Positions 54,264-64,000 of a DNA stretch of 64,000 bases are shown here, one piece after another; position 1 is the first letter of the stretch; every line of letters begins with the position of its first letter. The notes under the pieces are model-generated. The model was not told where the DNA came from. It worked only from the letters and a program-made list of their open reading frames with translations, and searched no databases. Source of the DNA: Siphonodentalium dalli (taxonomy: Eukaryota > Mollusca > Scaphopoda > Gadilida > Siphonodentaliidae); contig CP136068.1 in the NCBI GenBank assembly GCA_032622095.1, positions 187,603,309-187,667,308 on the forward strand. The letters are read 5' to 3'. The position numbers were made by a program, and so were the translations under genes.

Positions 54264-54700
54264 GTTAAAAACAGGTCTGTTACCGGCGAACACCCGCCAG
54301 TTGTCGTTCATGTGCCCGAGTTTCTCAAAATAGAACAGGTGACGTCATCGGTATGACGATTTGCAGTAGGTCTCCGTTTTCGGAGCTCCCTTTGCGGAAG
54401 TCCCCGAATTCGCGGAGTTCCCATAAAATTGGCGAAAGAGACGACTTTAAAGGGAACGGGTTTGTATAGGTCAATTGACACGTATTTTAAGCAAATAACG
54501 ACAATAGTGGCCTGTAATATCAATTATATTTGCGGATTTCACTTGGCGCAAATCAAATAGGACGATAACAGATCATGCAAATTAAATCGCGGATGTCCCT
54601 AAACTCGCATTCATAATTCGCGAAGTTCCCTCTATAAATTAGCAAAACGAACAACTTTAAAGAAGAAAAGTTGTGTATGCATCATAATTATATCTAGGCT
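54264..54700 (-). promoter_or_regulatory. Putative CerS 5' flank with a CRE-like site
   Basis: Immediately upstream of the chosen ATG. A perfect palindromic TGACGTCA (CRE/ATF consensus) lies at 54340-54347, about 77 bp before the ATG, and an octamer ATGCAAAT at 54575-54582. Two diverged copies of an ~80-bp block (GCGGA.GTCCC ... CGACTTTAAAG) lie at 54393-54455 and 54588-54665. No TATA box was identified. The promoter role is inferred from position only. Confidence 0.4.
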
Positions 54701-54759
54701 GAAGCGTGTAGCTAGGTCCTAATTCATTTCCTAATATAACTACTCGTGGGTACGTGAAC

Positions 54760-54960
54760 ATAATGTATAGCATTTGTAAAGCGCCTTTCCCATGAGGCCC
54801 AAAGCGCTCAAAGTTTTACAATTATTACCCTGATGAGCCTGAACATTCAGTAACCATCTGCTGCTCCCCGGGGACAGGGGGAGGTACAGCCGGGAGTATG
54901 CGAGGATACCATATGGCTAGCATACTGACAAGATCTTTCACTGCTCATTATCAGGTACCG
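54760..54960. repeat. AAAGCGCC..AAAGCGCT repeat
   Basis: GTATAGCATTTGTAAAGCGC + CCCAAAGCGCTCAAAG resembles a repeat common in animal genomes (memory only); function unknown. Confidence 0.35.
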
Positions 54961-56427
54961 GTACCCTTGTAATGCATGGGTGGTGCAAAGCAGACACAGT
55001 ACGAGGCCTAAAATTCCTTAAATCGACATGTAGTTTGCAATCAAATCGAAAAAATAAATTTTCGATATGCCGGTTATCATCATCATAATATGAAAATATA
55101 GTATGTGTGGAATGTGTCACGTTAAAATGAGCACCGGAGGATCATGTTCCTATTTTTCAGATGCCATGAAAACGGTAGGCATTTTTATGCATGTTTTCTC
55201 CGTTACCAACCCGAAAAGGTAGCATATGGTTACGTGCAGTCCATTTAAACATGTGGCAACAGTTTTATATTGTCAGAATCAATACACAATGGTGGCTATA
55301 GTCACATGCATGCAATTTTATAAAATACTCATGATTCTAGCTGTCACTAGCCATATATTTAGGGTCAATGGCTACCCGTATATCTTAGGATTACCGTGCA
55401 ATTAAAAATTCATTCCGAATCGAACACTCTCTATCACTCTATATGGTTTATAAACAGACAAAATTGGCCAATTTCTTATGTGGGGATATATACGTTTTCG
55501 AAAACAAAACATGTGGAAAATATTGATGTGGCGTTTGTGATATGCGACACACATATATTACAGTGGGCGTGGTAACGGAGAAAACACATTTTGGGTCTTT
55601 ATGTTCCTAAATATAGCGAATCGTTGATACACACTAAATTTTGAATAATATGTGACACAAACGTGTTCGGTTGAATTTCTAACTTCGCTGGAAACATATT
55701 AACTATTATTTGAAACTACATGCATGCAGTCCCATGTACTTTGAATGTGTATGTGTTTCCAGTAAACCCATATCATTGATCTATGCTGGTGCACACAATT
55801 CTGTGCATCTAAAAATAAGACCTGCATAATCATGCCATTCAATTTTATTTAATTACATAAATATAAGAATGTGTTAATATATGTCGAACAAGGAATACCT
55901 GATAATTCAAACGCCCGATGTAATATTAGCATGGACATGATGGTAACGGAGAAAAAACCTATATATAGTTATATACGACATGTATGCAAGTTTATGAATG
56001 AGGAATATTTTGCTGTACTCAAACCGGTTTTGGACAAGTTTCCAAAACAAGACAGTCAATGACTGTGTTGTCGCTCACCAGACTGCAAAGAATGATAAGA
56101 CTGGGACTCTGGATATCACAACAGTCAGAACTTTTCATAATCACGTTAAAAGAAGTAGATCTAAACAGGATATGTGGCTAGAGAGACTTCGCGTATGTAT
56201 ATTGGTGAAAATCCACCTTGAAATTACCAACTGTACACTACTGATCACCCCCTCCTCCAGCTCAACAAGTCCCCTCCCGACTGGGCTTCAGACTCCCAAG
56301 TCTTAGGTTGGAATTTAACAACCGACAATTCGAAATTAATTTTAAATAGCTAGTAGCCTTCAATTAATTCCTGCCTATATAAATCAATATAATAAATGTC
56401 ATCGTTACTAGTGTCATCACATTGAGT
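54961..56427. other. Upstream intergenic stretch, no firm gene
   Basis: A plus-strand stretch at about 56060-56190 (HQTAKNDKTGTLDITTVRTF .. DMWLERLR|GTATGT) looks mildly exon-like but matches nothing I know. The GGTAACGGAGAAAAC motifs lie here. Confidence 0.35.
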
Positions 56428-57140
56428 CTATATGTCTAAACATGACAAACACATGAAATTATCACCGTTGTCAAAGACACCGTAATCCTCTCCGCAACAT
56501 TCATGAAACCACTTGCCACAATCTGAGCACAACACCCATTCGTCGCGTTTACTGGGGTCGAGTGGATCATCATAAACCCATCCCCACTTCCCACAAGGAT
56601 ACGCATCTTGACAGTTATTTTCCGCACTCTTTTTTGAAGCTCGCTTGCCTTTGATGACCGTGGACCATTATAGACTCGCGAACATGTGGTGCAGACATCG
56701 TTGTAAACTTCCAATTGCATTTCAGATCGGATTCACCATTTGAAGCTAGAAACTTTAAACAATTGGCGCAGAAACATGACGTTTCTCTGGTAGCGGTGCC
56801 GTTTGCGTGTTTGGTAGGAATAACCGCGTGTACCTTCAGTGTTCTAGGAACGGGTAGGACATCGGGAAAACCAATTACAGTGCGCTTTCGTTGAGGTGAA
56901 TAAATGCGACATTAACCTTGGTGTGATTGCCCCAATCACAAAATGCGGCGGTGTTCTGTATCACACATTTACCGGTCTTCACTGCAACGTCAACCAACCT
57001 CTTGGATGTCCCTCCAACTCCATCACACGGCCCCTTTCCATGACCTGCTTCCAATTATTGCCAGGTAGCTTTCACGCCCATCTTAGAATGATTACTGACA
57101 AGGAAGAAGATATGTCTGTTTCGATATTGGCTGGTGGGTG
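56428..57140 (-). pseudogene. Degraded transposase-like gene with PHD-type finger
   Basis: Read on the minus strand from 57115 to 56428. Block 1: SNHSKMGVKATWQ, stop, LEAGHGKGPCDGVGGTSKRL then VDVAVKTGKCVIQNTAAF. Block 2, other frame: FPDVLPVPRTLKVHAV and ETSCFCANC. Block 3, third frame: WGWVYDDPLDPSKRDEWVLC, SDCGKWFHECC and FMCLSC, a PHD-like C..C..H..C..C cluster. GHGKGPCDG(V/I)GG is, from memory, typical of multicopy transposon proteins of invertebrates with a DDE-like core. One in-frame stop and at least two frameshifts make it dead. The 5' part beyond 57140 is not recognisable. Confidence 0.65.
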
Positions 57141-57186
57141 AATCCGAAATGTATAGTGGATGTATTTGACACCAGGAACAATATAT

Positions 57187-57735
57187 AACACCCTTTGTTT
57201 GACCTAAATCGGCCAAGGGGCTGAGAGATAGCATGGGTGTCCTATTTTGAACCCCTCTGGACAGCGACAATTCTGGATCAGGTTGAGGTGTGTGAGGTAA
57301 TTGGAAAGAGTGCCTGGGGAGGCGCACCCTACAACACCCTTTGTTTAACCTAAATCGGTCAACGGGACGCGAAATGGCATGGATGTCCTATTTGAACCCT
57401 TATGCCCCGGGGGTGGTGTGAAAGGGGTGAATATTTAGATTATCTTGGGGCATCCTTTGTTTTACCAATATCGACCAAGGGGTCGAGAAATGCCATGGGT
57501 GCCCTATTTGAACGTCTCTGGTGTCCATTTTGGATCGTGGTGTGGTGAAGGGGGGGGGCGGTATTTAGATTGGCTCCCTACACACACCTTTTGTTTGACC
57601 TAAATCGGCTGAGAAAAGGCATGGTGCCCTATTTGTACCCTTCTGGACGGCGGCCACTTTGGATCTGGATGGGTGCGTGGATAGAATATGTGTGGGGGGG
57701 GGGGGGGGCACCACACAAAACCCTTTGTTTGATAA
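57187..57735. repeat. Tandem array, ~120-140 bp x ~4.5
   Basis: Units start with CACCCTTTGTTTGACC-TAAATCGGC at about 57190, 57331, 57449, 57584 and 57719 and contain GGCATGG(G)TG(T)CCTATTTGAAC. Diverged; includes a G run near 57700. Confidence 0.8.
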
Positions 57736-59059
57736 TTATAAAAATTTCGAATAAGGAATGGAAGTAACCTTTTAATCGGTACTGTAACGGGGTGAATATA
57801 TCGTTAAGATAGATAACTCTGGTCGCCAGACAAGAAATCCATCATACATAACCCAACAGAAACTCATCTGCAACTCAGAGCCCGTCTGTCTGTAGCAGTG
57901 TGAGCAATGGCAACCCGCACTGTCTCTTTGATTTTGCTATCCCATTTTGCCCGGATAGCCTGGCACAGTGTCCCACTTTGCCCAGTGCGGTGTCCTGATT
58001 TGCCCAAAGGCACGGTCAAAGTGGGACAACACAAGAGGTTCCAAAAGGGACATACCTAAATGGTGTTTGATATCAATAATCACCCGATTATATGCGCCAA
58101 TGAATTATATACCAATCAACGGCTTTCCAGATTTTTCCGGCGAAAATCCTATCTAAAATTCCTTGAAAACATTTGGTGTCCCGCTTTGCCCGGGTCTCCC
58201 CTATTTGTAATTAACCGGTTTAGTTTTTTGTGTTGAACTGAGTCAAACAAACCCAGACTGCCGATATAGTATCACCAAGGGTTCAAATGTGCCTAAAGAA
58301 TGACCTTCTGATGTTCGCTGGTAACGGAGGAAAACGGTAACGGAGAAAACCGCATATTGTTTACAACCGTAACAAAAGTCTTGTGATATTAATTTCAACA
58401 TGCTCACGTGATATTTTGGGCTTGATAGACGTTCCGTCAGATGAGATTAGCAGTTGTAGTTAACTCGTCGATTTTCTATGTTTTATGGTGGTAACGGAGA
58501 AAACATCCTTAAATAAACTGTTTTGGGAGTGGCAACTCATCTCTTGTTATTTCTACATATGATTCATTTGTATTTAGAGCTATATGTTCCCCAGGTTACA
58601 TGTGATACTGCGTTTCTTTGTATAAAATTAGGCACATACAGCAAGTTGTGTCTGTCAGTTATGACGATTTAAATTGATGGTAACGGAGAAAACACCGTTT
58701 TCACGGACAACATACCATGGTGGACTGCTTCCAAATATAGTAACGTTATAGAATACTCGGTTTTTAATGCGAGAATCGGTCATACAAGTGAGATAATTAC
58801 ATAGCACTTGTATAAATATAGTAACGGATTACTCAAGTTTCTGAGCTCATGAAATCGGATACCCAATAACGGACATCCCAAAAACAGCCAATTTTGTCAC
58901 TCAAACCTCCCATTTGTGAAATATAAGGAAGCCAACCGGATTTTTCTATGTGATATATATCTGCCATAAGACCCCTGTTTAATGATATGTTGCCATTGAG
59001 ATGGCGGTCGGGACATGCATGAGATACACCCCTCGGACACGTATTTGCCATTTTTGCGC

Positions 59060-59262
59060 TATAAGGAATTTTGGGCCCGTGAGCGACCTTGCTCAAGGGT
59101 CACAACTTGGCGCGAGATTCAAACAGTGTACAATCCAACAATTGCACATCGCTGTGTGGAAACTCATAACAGACCACCAGCCAGCCGCGAACTCGCCTCG
59201 CTGTGTTGACAGCGAAGACAAGTCCAACGCGCTAACCACTGGACCACGGAGCTCCACTGAAC
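59060..59262 (-). mobile_element. tRNA-derived SINE, minus strand
   Basis: On the minus strand GGAGCTCCGTGGTCCAGTGG, TTAGCGCGTTGGACTTGTC (A box) and GCGAGTTCGCGGCTGG (B-box-like), then a body with GTGACCCTTGAGCAAGGTCG, a phrase common in animal SINEs. Confidence 0.62.
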
Positions 59263-59284
59263 GAGTAGGCCCTGCACATCAGTG

Positions 59285-59480
59285 TTTGGTCGAGGATAAG
59301 ATCATCACAGTCTGGGCTAGACGATGTTGCCGCGGGTTCGAACCCCGGTATGGATGAAAATTGGGACCTGTTTTCAAGCCTGAAGAAATGAGAATTTGTT
59401 CACACTCAGGCTCACCGAGTTAAGTAATTATGAAGCAATGAACACCCATACTGAGTCCGTGCCTCCATATCTCTGACATA
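59285..59480 (+). mobile_element. Possible second SINE with intact B box
   Basis: GCGGGTTCGAACCCCGG at about 59332 is a perfect B box; an A box upstream is poor. The downstream body (CTCAGGCTCACCGAGTTAAG) is not tRNA. Confidence 0.4.
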
Positions 59481-59502
59481 TATTATTATACAATAAGCGA
59501 GA

Positions 59503-59735
59503 TCACTGAGTCGCGGCCATATTGGATTCATTCAGCCCCATTTCCGCGGTTTAAGTGCTACAGTTCTGGAGGTGCATTCAATATATGGAACTTTTAATAT
59601 TCACGATTTCCATATTCAAAAGCTCCATATATATATGGAAGGCACCTCGAGAACTTTGACCTGTAGCATTGCATGGATGTGCGGAACGGGGCTGGATGCA
59701 TCCAATATGGCCGCGACTTAGCAAGAGGCTTATAT
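59503..59735. mobile_element. Palindromic MITE (GTCGCGGCCATATTGGAT), copy 1
   Basis: CACTGAGTCGCGGCCATATT to AATATGGCCGCGACTTAG, with nested inverted pairs inside (TTCTGGAGGTGCATTC / GGCACCTCGAGAACTTT). Confidence 0.6.
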
Positions 59736-59946
59736 ATATACGACGATGGTGAGTATTTGGTAAAGAAAGGGTTAAATTTTAACTGTTAAATAAGGAATAA
59801 AATGTGAACAAGTTTTCCTAAATCCTGAATCAGTTAACTGGCCCACCATGTATGAGAACAGTTTTTGACTCGAATGTTTATATCTGAATCTGATATTTGC
59901 AAAATCCTAAAATCTTGTGGTCTAACTCCAGTTTCTGCACTTTTCT

Positions 59947-60290
<344 letters not shown>

Positions 60291-60357
60291 AAGGCTTACT
60301 GTGGCCATGATAAACATTTCTGAAAATTGCATTTGATGAAATTATAATTATAACGTG

Positions 60358-61170
60358 GCAATGACACTGTAGCTCAACGTTGAGAGGGGATAATGTCATA
60401 CATCATAATTATATATTATAGCCAATGGAGCGATAATGAATGCGGAAACTTTAATGTTTAAATTATTTAGTGATGCAATAAGTAAAATCACAGATGGATG
60501 CCGACAGCCATGTTTTTGATTGAATAACGTTCAAATTTGATAGCCCCCGGAATGATCCTGAACATGCCTGTAATTTTTTTAATGTCGGCTGCATGGTGTA
60601 TATGTACCGATAGATTCAAATGTGAAATCCAAGATGCATAATGGCCGATAACTGCCATGCTTTTTTGTCCCCGAATGTTTTTGTTTTGGGGACTATTAAA
60701 ATAGCCGTGCCCGTCCGTCTGTCCGTCGATGATGAGGATTTTTTGAGGGGGGGGGGGGCTATCGGATCGAAACCAAATTTGGCATGTGAAGTTATCAAGG
60801 TACCGATATTGATATCACGATTGGTGGTGATTGTATGAGGGATGTGGTGTGCCAAGGGATTTAGTCATGCATGCAAAGAGTAAAATTCTAAATATATCAA
60901 TTTTCAAAACAATTCTCGAATAAATGTGACCATGCAGGCGGGTGTGCACATGGATTCAAATTTTGGAATCGAAGATGTCTGTTGGTGGCCATGATTTTTT
61001 AACGATTTCGCCAAATATCGGTGACTCCCATCTAGATGGCACCCCGGGGATCCAAGTATCTGTATCTGTAGATATTGCAGTGCAGGAACCTTTCGGTTAT
61101 AGACGCACTGGTCAAGTTTGTTGATGATCGGATGAAAGATGTGGGGTGTTTTACAGGAAATTGTTGACGA
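60358..61170. repeat. Family D diverged copy
   Basis: GCAATGACACTGTAGCTCAA, then units with TTTAGTGATGCAATAAGT, CAAGATGCATAATGGCCG and GATTTAGTCATGCATGC, ending GTTGACGAACGGATGGAC. Contains a poly-G tract near 60748. No reliable gene. Confidence 0.65.
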
Positions 61171-61329
61171 ACGGATGGACGCGCAGCCCAACCCCCCCCC
61201 CCCCCCCCCCCCCCCCCACCACGCCCCTGCGCGTGTCAAAAAGTGTAGTGGCTTCGGTCATGCTGGAGCTGAAAGGGTCACTCTCACCAAAACAAGTGCT
61301 GAAAGGTACAAAGGTTTGGAAATGTTCTA

Positions 61330-61782
61330 AATGAACGTCATCGTTAATCTGCCATGATTTATGTTAGAGAATAATTGTTTACATTCCAATGAACATTAAA
61401 ATGAACTGAAATCAAAAACTGCTAATGCGCGCCAGACTTTCAGAAACACAGTAGGGCCGATCACAAACCCTGTGTACCTTTCAGCACTTTTTATGGTGAG
61501 AGTGGCCCCTTCGGTCATGATAGCTCCATGGATGCTGATCGTTATCGTCATATATTATATTGTTCACATCTATATCTGTCGTAAATAGATATATTGATCA
61601 TGATTTAATTGTTTATTTATGTAGCCAATATAAACTCGTCTAGTTCAACGCAAATCATGCTTCGATTTTCTATATACTAGTGCATGGAGCAGACTGGAGC
61701 GGGTAAAACTATGTCAGGCGTACATATATATATAGTACGTCTGAAGGAATTTCACGTTTTGGCGCACCGAAAGCGACAATTT
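61330..61782. other. Intergenic, small inverted repeat only
   Basis: AGCACTTTTTATGGTGAGAG (61478) is an inverted, diverged copy of CTCTCACCAAAACAAGTGCT (61282). Nothing else recognised. Confidence 0.45.
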
Positions 61783-62215
61783 TTAAAGGTACTCAATCCG
61801 AATTAACGCTAACAGATTACTATTTCCTTGGCTTCGGGGGTAAAACATATTTGATTCGAGTCGAGGAACCCACCCATCAAAGCTCAGAGTGATCTCATAT
61901 TGATTTTTGAAATCTATTGTTTTAATTTTATGTGGCCCAGTAAACACCAGACGATAATACTTTCTCTGACCAAATTGCGGATGAAGATGGATAACTCTAA
62001 AATCAAGTGACTTTTTTGTGTCAGATGTTTGACAAACCGGCAATATTTCGTTAAACAAAAAGTTGATAAATAACAGGTTTTTGTCAATTTTATGCTATAC
62101 TAGTAGTTGACTTCCGTTAGCATTATGTTTGAGCAATTAATCGATTCTGACAACTGAAGCGGCATTTCAATAAATCTTGTTGTTGTTGGAATCTGATGAT
62201 ATGGGGACCATCGAA
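61783..62215. mobile_element. MITE-like repeat G, copy 2
   Basis: TTAAAGGTACTCAATCCGAA at the left, GATGATATGGGGACCATCGA at the right, same orientation as copy 1; the right inverted repeat is lost. Confidence 0.55.
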
Positions 62216-63031
62216 TCACATGTTTTTGCGCGCGCCAAAAGCGGCACAAATTTATAAAAATCTAAGAGAGCGTTTATTTGCGGAAATAAGCGGGTGGGGG
62301 GGGGGGGGGGGTCAGGAAAAAAAATCCGGATACAAGGTGAAAATTTTGTGTTTTTCAGTTTTGCGGACCCACCACCCCGGGAGCGTAAGTTTTTTCCACC
62401 CAGATCTGGGACACCCACTCCCAAAATTGATGAAAATCTTGTAAATTCTACTATATAATGTGTTGTTGGCCCAGGGTAAGGGTATCTCATTGTGTCTGCA
62501 CCGGAACTGAGAGAACGCTGATCAAGTACACCCACAAAAAATAAACAAACAAAGCACATGGCTGAAAAATATGCCAACAAACCCAGTGACAAAACCTTTA
62601 AAAACCCAAATATTTATGGTTATAAAGGTTAAAATACCCACTTTAACAAGATAGTTGTGTCCCTTATTATAGCAATAGGTTAAAATATGTGCATGTGTAA
62701 AGTAAAAACATCTTGAGAATTTATTATCCTAAAACATGTCTAATATCATATAGGCAACATGGTCCAACCCTTTCTACATAAACGGTGTGCATTATCAAAT
62801 ATTGAAAATTAATATATTTATGTTACTATACTTATATAATTACATTTTATTTATGGAATTGTTTTGACATCGGCCTCGAGTGGGCGTATCTGTCAATAAA
62901 TCTATCTATCTATCAAGCGCCGAAATGTGTGACATTATACGCTGCGCACATATTGTCACTGTCTTCTGTCACTTTCAGCGCGCGACTAAATTAAATGGCG
63001 CACATTTTGTCGCTTTCGACGCGAGCCAGAA
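62216..63031. other. Intergenic, nothing recognised
   Basis: Contains a G run near 62296. No coding or repeat family identified. Confidence 0.4.
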
Positions 63032-63487
63032 GGTTAGAAGGAACTAAATGTTTTCCATAGGCCACAGTGTTAACGTTTGACCACGCCCACGCTAAATTTT
63101 CGAGTTCCGAAGTGCACGATGCATGCGTTCGTAAAGACCAACCCTTTCGGCATCTGTTCGCACATATATATAGGAGTACCTTTCGAGCCACGCCTTTTTC
63201 GAAAACCAGCATATGTTTTCCACACTACCCCACTTTTTGCACAGAATTTGACAGTCTGACAAAAGCCAATACACAGCCTCAATATCCCGCCATTGTTTGG
63301 ACACGAACGCATTTCAGACTAGGAAACGCCCACGTTTTTACATGCTATTGGTATTATATTTCTTGAATTTGTAAAATTATTTGACATATTATACGCCAAT
63401 CGCGCGCCAGAATTTTTTTAACTCGTATTCGATATACCATGTAAAAACGAAAGGGACGTAATTCTACTTATTTAGTTCCTTCTAACC
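63032..63487. mobile_element. Candidate TIR element, 456 bp
   Basis: GGTTAGAAGGAACTAAAT at 63032 and its exact complement ending at 63487, flanked by AGAA on both sides. No recognisable coding region inside. Confidence 0.5.
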
Positions 63488-63907
63488 AGAATCTCCATTA
63501 GGAAGTGGCCCTGATAGTATTCCATATATTTATCACATCCCATCAGAAGTAACACGCGATTTCTCCCAATATATTTCCAGGGACGAAAGTAGAGAGTCTC
63601 CGTGGGGGGGGGGGGGGGGGGTGTTACTATAATTTTGCATTGTATATACACCCCATGCACCCTTGAAACAGACCTACTGTTAATATACATCAAACTTTCC
63701 ATGCAACTGTTGGATATTTCAACCTAAACTTTCCATGCAACTTTTGCATATTTCAACCTAACAACTTGGTTTGAAATTTCAACTCGTTACCATATCTCAC
63801 CAAATATGTAGGAAAACATTCGAATTTTGGTCTAAAAATAACAAATTTCACGCTAAATTCTGGTTGAAATATCAAACTATCAGATACAATTCAGCCTACT
63901 TTTTGTC

Positions 63908-64000
63908 TTAACGCGACGGGAGCTGCGCTGCTGCAGCATTAAATATATTGTTCCAGTTCATCCCCTTATATACGCGAGTCTCCCGTAGGGAGTCGGGAGT
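63908..64000. mobile_element. PB4 element running off the window
   Basis: TTAACGCGACGGGAGCTGCG, TGCAGCATTAA and a related hairpin TATACGCGAGTCTCCC. It continues past the end of the window. Confidence 0.5.

Larger units (their letters stand above)
55140..58800. repeat. Scattered GGTAACGGAGAAAAC motif
   Basis: Occurs at 55193 (reverse), 55571, 55942, 58320, 58335, 58490 and 58679, on both sides of the transposase-like pseudogene. Could be subterminal repeats of the same decayed element. Between 57900 and 58200 there are also TCCCACTTTGCCC motifs in both orientations. Confidence 0.5.

Noticed and set aside
56060-56190. Exon-like plus-strand stretch ending in GTATGT
   Set aside because: Mild coding appearance only; no convincing acceptor or partner exon. 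Noted in the region entry but not called.
59285-59360. A functional tRNA gene with GGTTCGAACCC
   Set aside because: The B box is perfect, but no A box at proper spacing and no cloverleaf; better read as a SINE fragment.

Overview
This window is eukaryotic, intron-rich and AT-rich. It most likely comes from a marine invertebrate, and a bivalve mollusc (scallop-like) is my best guess. The reasons are the animal-type split gene, TTAGGG-type interstitial telomere repeats, tRNA-derived SINEs, and the interspersed GGGCCATAACTC-type repeat with its ACGGACGG-rich tail, which I associate with molluscs from memory. Species-level identity is not established.

One host gene is clear and appears complete: a ceramide synthase (CerS, Lag1/TLC family, with a homeobox-like segment) on the minus strand, from ATG at 54263 to the stop at 3141, spread over 51 kb. 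I could reconstruct nine coding exons by eye: 54088-54263, 47921-48044, 46278-46384, 24419-24476, 20253-20303, 18192-18284, 9107-9235, 7512-7618 and 3141-3348. Every intron has GT and AG ends, all phases join, and the total is 1053 nt, or 350 codons plus stop. The catalytic histidine pair and the HD..D motif of the Lag1 motif are present.

The most striking feature is that many splice junctions of this gene are embedded in small tandem arrays whose units are copies of the junction or of the intron bordering it. Exon 8 has 11 copies of its 3' end plus donor. Exon 4 has about 6 copies of its 3' end plus donor. Exon 5 has arrays on both sides. The acceptors of exons 6, 7 and 9 are present 2, about 3 and 3 times. 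An array also lies just inside the exon 3 donor.

The introns are otherwise packed with non-autonomous transposons. At least five groups have TTAA flanks (piggyBac-like). Three or four of these share one 67-bp near-perfect hairpin core although their ends differ. There are eight copies of a TA-flanked hairpin MITE, about 13 copies of a hairpin element (one copy with an 8-bp target duplication), and a 5-kb cluster of SacII-rich MITEs at 48.2-53.5 kb containing a three-level nest with a 1.24-kb hAT derivative. There are also large satellites: a 45-bp unit x ~54 at 10.7-13.1 kb, a 59-bp unit x ~16 at 40.8-41.7 kb, and two interstitial telomere-repeat blocks.

The region upstream of the gene (54.3-64 kb) holds a possible promoter with a TGACGTCA site, a broken transposase-like gene with a PHD-type finger (56.4-57.1 kb), SINEs, more MITEs and microsatellites. 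I found no second host gene, no rRNA and no functional tRNA gene. All assignments come from reading the sequence and from memory of families; no database was searched.
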